Part shown: piece after piece, positions 15,584 through 23,502 of the stretch | Position numbering within the stretch: position 1 is the stretch's first letter | How the letters are laid out: each line of letters starts with the position of its first letter | NCBI RefSeq assembly: GCF_019977395.1 | Contig: NZ_AP024660.1 | Span: 2,356,001 to 2,420,000, forward strand | Source: Arthrobacter sp. NicSoilC5 | Lineage (GTDB): Bacteria > Actinomycetota > Actinomycetes > Actinomycetales > Micrococcaceae | Direction: 5' to 3' | Length of the DNA stretch: 64,000 nucleotides | Notes under the pieces: generated by a model | Seen by the model: the letters and a program-made list of their open reading frames with translations, nothing else | The model's database searches: none | Told to the model about the DNA's origin: nothing | Translations under genes and position numbers: made by a program

Positions 15584-17017
15584 TCACCGAAGCTCTGCCT
15601 CCGACGCCCGAAGCCGGGCGAATTCCTCCTCCGGGGCACCGGCCACCAGGCGGTGGCGGCTGTAGAAGGCGAAGTAGAGCAGGCCGATGACGAATATTGC
15701 CGCAGTGATCGCGGCAGCCTGGACGTCCACGACGAAGGTGGCCACGACCGCGATGACTGCGAGGACGAGTCCGACGGCGGTGGTCAGTGTGCCGCCAGGG
15801 GTCCGGTAGGGGCGGTGCAGCTCCGGTTCACGCCTGCGGAGCACGATGTGGGAGAGGTTGAGCAGCACGTAGGACACGGCTGCGCCGAACACTGCGATGT
15901 TGATGAGTTTGTCTCCGTCGGCGACGGCGGCCGCGAGGATGAAGCCGATGGCGCCGGGGACGATCAGCGCCCAGGTGGGTGTTTTTCGTGAGCTGGTGCG
16001 GCTGAGCCAGGTGGGAAGGTAGCCTGCGCGGGACAGTGCGAAGAGCTGGCGGGAGTAGGCGTAGACGATGGAGAAGAAGCTGGCCACGAGTCCGGCGATG
16101 CCTGCGTAGTTGACGAACACGGCCAGGCCGTCATTGCCGACAGCGCGCAGGGCGTCAGGGAGCGGGCTCGAGGACGTGCTCATCGCCGCCGCCCCGGCTC
16201 CGCCCGGAGCAAGAACCAGGACGGACAGGCCGGTGAACGCCAGTACGGCCATTGCGACGATGATGGCGCGGGGCATGTCCCGCTGCGGATTTTCGGCCTC
16301 CTCGGCCGCCAGGGGCACGCCCTCAACAGCCAGGAAGAACCAGATGGCGAAGACCAGCGCGCCGAGGATGCCGCCGGCACCATTGGGCAGGAACGCGCTG
16401 GCACCGGCGGCGTCAGTGACCGGAATATCGAACAGTTTTGCGGGATTAAAGTGCGGCACCATGCCGATGACGAAGGCGATCAGCGCCACCACGGCGATTC
16501 CCGTGATGGCGAACATTGCCTTAAGAGCCTCACCGACGCCAACCAGGTGGATACCGATGAACAGCGCGAAGCACACGAGGTACACCGGCCAGCCGTCCGT
16601 GATGCCGAACAGTCCCAGGCTTTCCACATAGCCGCCGATAAAGACAGCAATCGCCGCAGGCGCTATCGAATACTCGATGAGGATGGCGAGCCCGGTGGCG
16701 AATCCGCCCAAACGGCCGAGCGCGCGGCGGGCAAAGCCGTACCCGGCACCGGCCACGGGCAGCGCAGAGGACATTTCTGCAAGACCGAAGACCATGCAGG
16801 CGTACATGACGCCCATCAGGACGAAGGCGATCAGCAGGCCGCCCCATCCCCCGGCCTCCAGGCCGAAGTTCCAGCCCGAGAAATCGCCGGAAATCACGTA
16901 CGAAATGCCAAGGCCGGCAAGGAGCAGCCAGCCTGCGGCGCCCCGCCTGAGGGACCGCTGTTCAAAATAGGCCTTGTCCACGGCCCGCTGGTCCGCGGCC
17001 GGAAGGGTTTGAGTCAT
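15584..17017 (-). CDS. APC-family amine/amino acid permease, probably ethanolamine permease
   Basis: The protein has 477 residues and about 12 helices. The start MTQTLPAADQRAVDKAYFEQ followed by LRRGAAGWLLLAGLGISYVI and SGDFSGWNFGLEAGGWGG closely matches the ethanolamine permease subgroup of the APC family. The start at 17017 has CTGGAG upstream; the longer frame to 17185 has no permease features. The gene follows the kinase gene (73 bp gap) in the same direction and faces the phospho-lyase and GntR genes, which fits uptake of ethanolamine or a related amino alcohol. Confidence 0.88.
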   Translation of the reverse strand: MTQTLPAADQRAVDKAYFEQRSLRRGAAGWLLLAGLGISYVISGDFSGWNFGLEAGGWGGLLIAFVLMGVMYACMVFGLAEMSSALPVAGAGYGFARRALGRLGGFATGLAILIEYSIAPAAIAVFIGGYVESLGLFGITDGWPVYLVCFALFIGIHLVGVGEALKAMFAITGIAVVALIAFVIGMVPHFNPAKLFDIPVTDAAGASAFLPNGAGGILGALVFAIWFFLAVEGVPLAAEEAENPQRDMPRAIIVAMAVLAFTGLSVLVLAPGGAGAAAMSTSSSPLPDALRAVGNDGLAVFVNYAGIAGLVASFFSIVYAYSRQLFALSRAGYLPTWLSRTSSRKTPTWALIVPGAIGFILAAAVADGDKLINIAVFGAAVSYVLLNLSHIVLRRREPELHRPYRTPGGTLTTAVGLVLAVIAVVATFVVDVQAAAITAAIFVIGLLYFAFYSRHRLVAGAPEEEFARLRASEAELR

Positions 17018-17090
17018 GGGAGTCTCCAGGAAAGTAGAGGAAGAGGGTGGCTGCAGCCGGAAATGGCGCGAAACGGACGGCTTGGGCAGG

Positions 17091-18131
17091 TCAGTCGAAC
17101 AGCCAGGTGGGCGAGGCGAGGTAGCGCTCGGCGACAGCCACCGTGCCGGGGATCTGGGCGGCCCACAGGTCAGCAGGCAATGCATCGGAGCGGTGGGTAG
17201 TGGTCCAGCCGAGCATCGTCAGGCGGCGGATCATGCTGAGCGCCGCGGCGTGCTTCAGGTCGGACTCCGAGAGGCTGCGGACGGTGCGGTACCCCTCAAC
17301 CCAGCCCTTGGCGATGTCCGGCGCATAGGCCTCGTGTTCGATGAAGGACAGTGCCGAGGCGAAGTCGTAGAGCAGCCAGGAGAAGCCGCAATCGTCGAAG
17401 TCGATCACGGTGAGCGCGCCGCCGTGGATCATGATGTTGGAGGGCCTCAGGTCGGCGTGCACCAGGCCCCAGGCGTCACCTGACACCGGAAGACCGTCGA
17501 GCGCCGCAACTGCGGCGAATTCTGCCTGCGCCAGAAGTGAGGCCTGTTCAGGGGTGAGGTTCGCACCCCGCCAGTCACCCCATCTGCTGGACGCGCCCAG
17601 CATGTCTGTCAGCTGCCAGGAAAAGCGGGTGAATCCATCCGGCAACTGCCAGCGCTTCACCTGCTGATGCAGACGGGCTGTGGTGGCGCCGATTTCCGCG
17701 TAATAGGGCCTCGGGTCGGCGAAATCCTCCAGGATGTCCCCCGAAACGAAGGCAAACGCGACACAGTGCCATTGGGAGCCGCCCCCGTCCGTGAAGGTAT
17801 GCAGGAGCTGGCCGTCGGCGGTAGGAACGACGTCGGGCACCCGCACTTCCGCTTCTTCGGCAAGACGCCGGACCCAGGTCAGCTCACCGGCGATCTGGCG
17901 GGCATCCCCCACATGCCCGGGGCGGTGTACCCGCAGAACGGAGACGGGGACGCCGTCGACTGTTATCCGGAAGGTGGCGTTCTCGGATACGGCGATCAGG
18001 GTGATGACGGTGCGCTGGGGATCCAGGGCCCAGGCTGAAGTAACTTCACCGGCAATCCACTCAGGTGCCGGCTCCCCGCGTCGAAGATTATTGAAGACGG
18101 CGAGCGGGGAAGTATCTGTCATGGTGTTCAT
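17091..18131 (-). CDS. APH-fold kinase, likely amino-alcohol kinase
   Basis: The protein has 346 residues of the aminoglycoside phosphotransferase/choline kinase fold. The catalytic loop is HADLRPSNIM (H225, D227, N232), and the metal-binding motif is IDFDDCG (D244). Human hydroxylysine kinase, which belongs to this fold, works together with a class III phospho-lyase, and that enzyme type is encoded divergently 279 bp away. With an ethanolamine-type permease next to it, phosphorylation of ethanolamine is the best guess; antibiotic resistance is less likely. The start at 18131 has GAGGAGCATCC upstream. Confidence 0.82.
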   Translation of the reverse strand: MNTMTDTSPLAVFNNLRRGEPAPEWIAGEVTSAWALDPQRTVITLIAVSENATFRITVDGVPVSVLRVHRPGHVGDARQIAGELTWVRRLAEEAEVRVPDVVPTADGQLLHTFTDGGGSQWHCVAFAFVSGDILEDFADPRPYYAEIGATTARLHQQVKRWQLPDGFTRFSWQLTDMLGASSRWGDWRGANLTPEQASLLAQAEFAAVAALDGLPVSGDAWGLVHADLRPSNIMIHGGALTVIDFDDCGFSWLLYDFASALSFIEHEAYAPDIAKGWVEGYRTVRSLSESDLKHAAALSMIRRLTMLGWTTTHRSDALPADLWAAQIPGTVAVAERYLASPTWLFD

Positions 18132-18202
18132 GGATGCTCCTCGGAGGGCGAGGAGGGTTGGGCTCCGGTAGCGAGTATGGCATGGGCGGCCGCCGCAGGC
18201 CG

Positions 18203-18258
18203 CCTCCGTCCGGAGGATTTTACGGTCTCGAAACAAACCCGCGACACGGAAACAAACC
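18203..18258. promoter_or_regulatory. Direct repeats between kinase and phospho-lyase genes
   Basis: GAAACAAACC occurs at 18230-18239 and again at 18249-18258, a 19-bp period. An inverted repeat CCTCCG-TC-CGGAGG lies beside them at 18203-18216. They sit in the shared divergent promoter region of 278 bp. They are candidate binding sites for the GntR regulator encoded downstream, although GntR sites are more often inverted repeats. Confidence 0.45.
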
Positions 18259-18409
18259 GTTCAAATTTGGCGGCCTTTTCGTAACGCCGGGTTCACGTCC
18301 GGGCCGATCAGGCCAAGCGCACCCAAACATACTTGAAGTACCGAAATTGATCCGAGGGTTGGGCCCGTCCGGACATCGTCGAAACGCCACAAACAGCAAG
18401 GAACCCACC

Positions 18410-19768
18410 ATGGTCATCCGTTCCACCATCATGGACACCAACAGCTTTCGCGCAGAGCATGCCGATGGATTGGACCCTGAAACCCGCCGGCTGACCGAGC
18501 GCCGCGACACCGTGCTGGGAGCCTCCTACCGGCTCTTCTACCGGAACCCCGTCCACCTGGTCCGGGGCGAAGGACAGTACCTGTGGGACGCTGCCGGGCG
18601 GAAATACCTGGACGCGTACAACAATGTGGCCAGCCTGGGTCATTGCCATCCTGCTGTTACCGCGGCGGTGACGGCCCAGATGCAGCAGCTGAATACGCAC
18701 ACCCGGTACCTGCACGAGAACATCCTGAACTACACGGACGACCTCCTGTCCACCATGCCGGACGGGCTGAACAAGGCCATGTACATGTGCACGGGCTCCG
18801 AAGCGAACGACCTCGCCATCCGGGTGGCCAAGGCATACAGCGGAGGCGAAGGCATCATTGCCACCAGGGAGGCGTACCACGGCACCAGTGAACTGACCTC
18901 CGGGGTATCGCCGGCATTGGGCACCGGACAGCCGCTGGCACCTACCGCCCGCCTGGTGGACGCGCCAGATGCCTACAGGTTCGGCGCCGAAGCAGGCCCC
19001 GACGGCGCCGGGCTGGGCACTTGGTTCGCCAACCGGATCCGCGCGGCCATCGCGGACATGGAGGCGAACGGCATACGCTTCGCCGGCTTCATCGCGGACT
19101 CGATCTTCTCCTCCGACGGCGTCCTCCCGGGCCCCCCAGGGTACCTGCGCGAGGCTGCGGACGTCATCCACCGCGCCGGCGGCATCATCATTGCCGACGA
19201 GGTCCAGCCCGGTTTCGGCCGTACCGGCGAGGCGTTTTGGGGATTCCAGCGCCACGGGATCGTCCCCGACGTTGTCACCCTGGGCAAGCCGATGGGCAAC
19301 GGAATTCCGGTGTCCGGGCTGGTGGCCAAGGCCGACGTCCTGGCCACCTTCAGTGACACCATCCCCTACTTCAACACCTTCGGCGGCAATCCCGTCTCCA
19401 TGGCAGCGGCGCAGGCAGTGCTTTCCACCATCCGCGCGGAAGGCCTGCAGGAGCATAGCCGGCGTGTTGGGGCGGCGCTGCTTTCCGCCCTGTCCGGTCT
19501 TAGTGCCACGCACGGGTCGGTGGGCGATGTCCGCGGTGCAGGACTGTTCATCGGCTTCGAGCTCGTGAAGGACCGCGGCACGCGGGAACCGGATCGTGAC
19601 CTCGCGCTCGCCGTGCTGGAGCAGCTGCGCGAACGCGGCGTGCTGACCTCGGTGGCGGGCCCGCACGGGAATGTCCTGAAACTGCGCCCGCCGCTGGCCT
19701 TCCAGGCGTCCGATATCGATTGGCTCGTGGGTGCCCTGGATGACTCACTGACAGCATTGGGCGCGTAA
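18410..19768 (+). CDS. Class III PLP enzyme, probable phosphoethanolamine phospho-lyase
   Basis: The protein has 452 residues. PLP-binding features are GSEANDLA (129-136), D263 in IADEVQ and the Schiff-base lysine K293 in TLGKPMGNG. The opening YRLFYRNPVHLVRGEGQYLW and LGHCHPAVTAAV match the AGXT2L/phospho-lyase subgroup of class III aminotransferases; an Arthrobacter member is known to cleave phosphoethanolamine to acetaldehyde, ammonia and phosphate. The neighbouring kinase and ethanolamine-type permease support this. Alternatives are a 5-phosphohydroxylysine lyase or a true transaminase. AAGGA lies 8 bases before the ATG. Confidence 0.85.
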   Translation: MVIRSTIMDTNSFRAEHADGLDPETRRLTERRDTVLGASYRLFYRNPVHLVRGEGQYLWDAAGRKYLDAYNNVASLGHCHPAVTAAVTAQMQQLNTHTRYLHENILNYTDDLLSTMPDGLNKAMYMCTGSEANDLAIRVAKAYSGGEGIIATREAYHGTSELTSGVSPALGTGQPLAPTARLVDAPDAYRFGAEAGPDGAGLGTWFANRIRAAIADMEANGIRFAGFIADSIFSSDGVLPGPPGYLREAADVIHRAGGIIIADEVQPGFGRTGEAFWGFQRHGIVPDVVTLGKPMGNGIPVSGLVAKADVLATFSDTIPYFNTFGGNPVSMAAAQAVLSTIRAEGLQEHSRRVGAALLSALSGLSATHGSVGDVRGAGLFIGFELVKDRGTREPDRDLALAVLEQLRERGVLTSVAGPHGNVLKLRPPLAFQASDIDWLVGALDDSLTALGA

Positions 19769-19784
19769 TCCGTACATTTGATCC

Positions 19785-20579
19785 ATGGCAACAGGAACAG
19801 ACGGGGCAAAAGGAACGGACGGGCAGCCCTCGGCATCGACTCCGGCAGACGCCGCCCATGCCGCTCTCACCCGGTACGCCAGGATGGAGAGGTTCAACCC
19901 GGGCGAGCTGATGGGGAGCGAACGGGCGTTGGCCGAACGGCTGGGGATTGGCCGGGCGGTGCTGCGGCAGGCGATTGAGCGGATGGAGGCGGAGGGCACG
20001 GTCCGCCGTGTGCTGGGCCGATCCGGGGGCGTGTTCTTCAATGACGGACGCATCCAGCGCCACCTGAACACGGTGGAGGGGGTTCCCCAAATGGTCCTCC
20101 ACCAGGGGCGGGCCCTCGCCACCCACGTCCTGCGCGCAGAGATGGGGCTCCCGCAGCCGGACGAGCGGCGCAACCTGCGCCTGGACGGCGGAGACGCGGT
20201 GCTGCGCATCCAAAGATTACGGCTTGTGGACGGCCTGTCTTGGTCCCTGGATTTGTCCGTGCTGCCTGCCGCCCGGTTCTCCGGCCTGCTGAACCATCCG
20301 CTGGAGGGTTCGCTGTACCACCTCCTGACCTCGGAGTACGGGCTCGAGCTGGACCGCGCCGACGAAACAGTGGAAGCCGTTCCCGCCTCCGCCGAGCAGG
20401 CGGACGTCCTCGGCGTTCCAGCCGCGGCGGCCCTCCTGGAGATCCGGCGGCTCGCTTGGGACGTGCAGGGCGCGCCCGTGGAGTATGCCCGTGACTTCTT
20501 CCGCGCCGACCGCACCCGGGTGCACATGCAAAAGTACGGGACCAACTGGAAGAGGACGGTCCGGCTGGGACGGGAGTGA
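19785..20579 (+). CDS. GntR-family regulator with UTRA domain
   Basis: The protein has 264 residues. The winged helix (about 25-82) contains ERALAERLGIGRAVLRQAIE and is followed by a UTRA ligand-binding domain (about 105-255) ending in EYARDFFRADRTRVHMQ, a signature of the HutC branch. It starts 16 bp after the phospho-lyase gene, so it is cotranscribed and probably controls the amine module in response to the substrate or its phosphate ester. Confidence 0.9.
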   Translation: MATGTDGAKGTDGQPSASTPADAAHAALTRYARMERFNPGELMGSERALAERLGIGRAVLRQAIERMEAEGTVRRVLGRSGGVFFNDGRIQRHLNTVEGVPQMVLHQGRALATHVLRAEMGLPQPDERRNLRLDGGDAVLRIQRLRLVDGLSWSLDLSVLPAARFSGLLNHPLEGSLYHLLTSEYGLELDRADETVEAVPASAEQADVLGVPAAAALLEIRRLAWDVQGAPVEYARDFFRADRTRVHMQKYGTNWKRTVRLGRE

Positions 20580-20597
20580 AACGTCCGGGCAGCAGCA

Positions 20598-20663
20598 CCG
20601 CCTGTAGTCCCACACAAGGAAAGCGGTCGACGGCGGGTGGGCCCCCGCCGTCGTCCGCTCCTG
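20598..20663. repeat. 66-bp dispersed repeat, copy 2
   Basis: It differs from 15487-15552 by one base (T at 20627 in place of A), which weakens one pair in the hairpin stem (20622-20659). It still carries CGCCTGTAG, the last codons of the GNAT gene, here outside any gene. This suggests that the copy came from the GNAT locus. Confidence 0.9.
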
Positions 20664-20691
20664 TTTGTTCGTGAAGGACCGTGCCGCTGTC

Positions 20692-21147
20692 CTAAACCTC
20701 GCCGCGCCAGCCGCCGGTCTCGCTGCCGCGCGATTCGATGAAGTCCTTGAACTTCCGCATGTCGGCCTTGACCTGTATGTTGTCGATCTTCAGCGCGGCG
20801 CCGGCCTTTTCAGTTGCGGTTTCCGGTGCCCATTCGAAATGGACTTTGACCTTGGTGTGGGTGGCATCCAGGGGCGTGAACCTGATGATGCCGGCATGCG
20901 ACTTGCCGTCGGTGCTGCGCCAGGCGATCCGGTCATCAGGCGCCTGGTCAACGATTTCGGTGTCGAACTCCCTCTGGACGCCGCCCACCTTGGTAACCCA
21001 GTGGTTGGTGGTGTCGGTCAGCTGCGTCACCGACTCGACGCCGGACATGAACTGCGGAAACGATTCGAACTGGGTCCACTGGTTGTACGCGGTCCGCACC
21101 GGAACAGCGACTTCCACCGTCTCTTCAACCTCTTCAACGTGTGCCAT
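20692..21147 (-). CDS. SRPBCC / polyketide cyclase-like protein
   Basis: The protein has 151 residues of the START-like fold: VEVAVPVRTAYNQWTQFESF at the start and KFKDFIESRGSETGGWRGEV at the end. The start at 21147 has GAGGAGGAAGCAG upstream. It is a close paralogue of the N-terminal domain of the 319-residue protein at 58196, sharing AYNQWTQFE and SVTQLTD. The ligand is unknown; such proteins are often stress-linked in actinobacteria. Confidence 0.88.
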   Translation of the reverse strand: MAHVEEVEETVEVAVPVRTAYNQWTQFESFPQFMSGVESVTQLTDTTNHWVTKVGGVQREFDTEIVDQAPDDRIAWRSTDGKSHAGIIRFTPLDATHTKVKVHFEWAPETATEKAGAALKIDNIQVKADMRKFKDFIESRGSETGGWRGEV

Positions 21148-21273
21148 CTGCTTCCTCCTCATGACGGACGGCCGCAATGGCGGACTGGCAGCATGGGCCA
21201 TCCTGCCAGTCGGGCAGCCGCCACCTTTGCACGATAAATCCGGCGACTACCCGTGTCCAGACCTAAAACGAAA

Positions 21274-21309
21274 GCGGACGACGACGGGTGGGCGCCCGCC
21301 GTCGTCCGC
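21274..21309. terminator. Hairpin of the shared terminator family
   Basis: GCGGACGAC (21274-21282) pairs with GTCGTCCGC (21301-21309), with further GC pairs inside. It lies between the SRPBCC gene start and the 3' end of the phosphatase gene, and probably ends transcription of the latter on the minus strand. Confidence 0.6.
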
Positions 21310-21322
21310 TTCTTCTGCGCTG

Positions 21323-22378
21323 CTACTGGCTGAAGGGGACCTTTTCCCAGCTCAGCACGTCGGCGCCTTTGGCGCTGTTGCCGGCCACCGTGAAGCGGAC
21401 GTAATCCACTGCGTTGTTGGCGCCGTCCACCGTGACCCGCTGCAGGTTGTCCGCGGCGGGTGAGCCGTAGATGTCCAGCCAGGGTGAGCCCGCGGCGAGG
21501 GGCTGGTTTGCGGCGAAGACGTGGCTGTCGCCGTTGACCAGGTAGACCGGGGCGTCGAAGTTGTTGGTTTCCTCGACGATGGCCTGGACGATCCCGCGGA
21601 AGCCGGAGACGGTCGCCGGGTTTGCGGTGGCGTCGGCCAGGAGCGACGGATCGAACATGTCGGCCTGCTGCATGAGCACCACGGCGCGGTCGTTACTGCG
21701 CCTGGCCTCGGCGAAGGTCTGGTGGATCTGGGCGATGACCGCGTCCGTGCGGTGTTCCACCTCGGCGAGCTGCTCGGGCGTGGCGGCCGTCTTGCCCAGT
21801 CCGGTCCACGGCAGGAGGGAGTTGTTGCTGCCCTGGACGTTCAGCACCGAGAAGGCCACCCGGTTCTTCTCGAAGCGGACGTCCTCCGGGAGGCCCAGGT
21901 TCTCCTGCGACTTCACCGGCATGGTGGCGCCCAGGGTCTTGCCGGGCTGGTTGAAGAAGACCTCCCGGATCTTGTCCAGGCGCTCCAGCGGGTTGTAGGC
22001 CCCGTTGTTGGTGCGGTGGCAGTCCACCCATTCGTCGTCGCCGGGCGTGTAGACCAGCGGGTGGGCGAAGGTGTCGAACTGGGTGCGGATGTAGGAGAAA
22101 TACTCGTCCGAGCAGACGGACGAACCGTTCTTTATATCGCCCACGTGTGCTACAAACTTCAGTTCCTTGTCCGCGTTGAGATCCTGGATGTGGGACGGAA
22201 ACTTGGCGATCTCGGCGGCGCCGTAGGGGATGTCGCCGATGGCGGCGAAGGTGAAGGCCTGGTTGCCGTCGCTGGTGCTGTCCGCCTGGGCTGTTTCGGC
22301 TAAGGCGGGCTGGGACGCCAGGAGGCCGAATGCCAAGGTGAGCGCCGCCGTCGTGATTGTCAAAGTCTTTGAAGGCAT
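21323..22378 (-). CDS. Secreted metallophosphoesterase-like protein
   Basis: The protein has 351 residues with a Sec signal peptide (about 1-28, ending QPALA). Calcineurin-like metal-binding motifs follow: FAAIGDIPYGA (D), HVGDIKNG (GD), TPGDDEW and LVNGDSHVF (GDSH). It is therefore probably an exported phosphatase or phosphodiesterase. The start at 22378 has AGGAACG upstream; the long N-terminal extension in the open frame is a shadow of the neighbour. It lies 40 bp behind the GDPD-like gene, forming a two-gene secreted set. Confidence 0.82.
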   Translation of the reverse strand: MPSKTLTITTAALTLAFGLLASQPALAETAQADSTSDGNQAFTFAAIGDIPYGAAEIAKFPSHIQDLNADKELKFVAHVGDIKNGSSVCSDEYFSYIRTQFDTFAHPLVYTPGDDEWVDCHRTNNGAYNPLERLDKIREVFFNQPGKTLGATMPVKSQENLGLPEDVRFEKNRVAFSVLNVQGSNNSLLPWTGLGKTAATPEQLAEVEHRTDAVIAQIHQTFAEARRSNDRAVVLMQQADMFDPSLLADATANPATVSGFRGIVQAIVEETNNFDAPVYLVNGDSHVFAANQPLAAGSPWLDIYGSPAADNLQRVTVDGANNAVDYVRFTVAGNSAKGADVLSWEKVPFSQ

Positions 22379-22418
22379 GGGGGCGTTCCTGTTTCTGTTG
22401 TCGGCTGGAGAGGGGGGC

Positions 22419-23285
22419 TCAGGCGCCGCGGGCGGTGAGGAACTGCTGGAGGCCGGCGAGGTCGTCGGTGTTGATGTGGTCCACGCCGGCGTCGGCGAGT
22501 TCGGTCCAGACGGCGTCGCGGGCGGTACCGGGCTGGTCCGGGGTGGCCCAGAAGCGGACGCGGTAGCCGTTGGCGTGTGCGGTGGCCACGAAGGCGCGCA
22601 GCTTGGCGCGCTCGGCCTCCGGCATGGGGCCAACGCCCTGCCAGGTGAAGAGCTTGGTCCAGTTGTCGCTGACCAGCGGCATCAGGGCGGCGGGCAGGCC
22701 GGAGGCGAGGTCGGTGGAGCGGCCGTCGTAGAAGCTGAAGCGCTTGTCCTGGGCCTGCATGGTGGCCAGCGGGCGGTTGCCGCTGACGACTGCGGTGACC
22801 GGGCCGGTCTTGACGTTGCCGTTGGTGTAGCGGCTCATGATGTCGCGGTGTTCGGCCAATTCCTGCTCGATGGCGGCGTAGGTGGCCTCGCCCTCGCTCT
22901 TGATGTCGATCAGGAGCTGCAGGCTGCCGTCCCACTTGGGGTAGACGCTGTGGCCGGGCTGGCTGCGGACCAGGTCCTGGAGTGGGTCGAGGTAGAGGCT
23001 CTCGAGCGTGACGCCCTGTTTGGCGTCAGCGAGGTCGTGGGCCACGCGCAGTTCACCGTCGACCAGCCATACGTCCGCCTCGACGCTGGTGAAACCGTGC
23101 TCCAGTGCGTCGAACAGGGGGCGGTCGTGCTCGTAGTCGTTGTGGGCATGGGTGCCGGCAAGGGGTTGGCCGACGACGACGGGCGCCGGATTGGGTGCCT
23201 CGGCCCCGGCTTGGGCGGGGGCTACGGCTGTCCCGGCCAGGGAGGCGAAGACAGCGACGGCGGCGAGGGTGCTTTTCACGAACAC
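22419..23285 (-). CDS. Secreted glycerophosphodiesterase/PLC-like protein
   Basis: The protein has 288 residues starting at GTG 23285, with AGGAG before it. A signal peptide (about 1-28) is followed by a TIM-barrel phosphodiesterase core: THAHNDYEHDRPLFDALEHG, SVEADVWLVDGELRVAHD and LLIDIK. These are the H, E-x-D and H residues of the GDPD/PI-PLC-like family. It should act outside the cell on phosphodiesters. With the following phosphatase it may release phosphate from lipid head groups. Confidence 0.83.
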   Translation of the reverse strand: MFVKSTLAAVAVFASLAGTAVAPAQAGAEAPNPAPVVVGQPLAGTHAHNDYEHDRPLFDALEHGFTSVEADVWLVDGELRVAHDLADAKQGVTLESLYLDPLQDLVRSQPGHSVYPKWDGSLQLLIDIKSEGEATYAAIEQELAEHRDIMSRYTNGNVKTGPVTAVVSGNRPLATMQAQDKRFSFYDGRSTDLASGLPAALMPLVSDNWTKLFTWQGVGPMPEAERAKLRAFVATAHANGYRVRFWATPDQPGTARDAVWTELADAGVDHINTDDLAGLQQFLTARGA

Positions 23286-23502
23286 GGGAGTACTCCTGGT
23301 ACCTCGGGGATGTCCGCCCGGTGATGGGGTGTTCCGGGCGTGAGGGTGCGTGAAAAGACTGCTTGGCCTGGCGAAACGGTTCAGGGCGTCTTGGTTGCAT
23401 CGTGGTGAACGGCGGGGAACATCAACATCGGGGCTGGCGTGAGTTCCGCAGCCGTGATGGAGCTGGAGGGTGTGTCCCGCGGGCAGCCCAACTAACCGCT
23501 GG

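Noticed and set aside
17091..18131. Antibiotic resistance by aminoglycoside phosphotransferase
   Set aside because: The fold is shared, but the gene neighbours (ethanolamine-type permease and phospho-lyase) point to amino-alcohol metabolism.
23404..23420. Possible PHO box (GTTCCCC and GTTCACC) before the secreted GDPD gene
   Set aside because: The two units are 10 bp apart, while known actinobacterial PHO boxes repeat every 11 bp, and one unit is imperfect. Too weak to list, although phosphate control would fit the genes.
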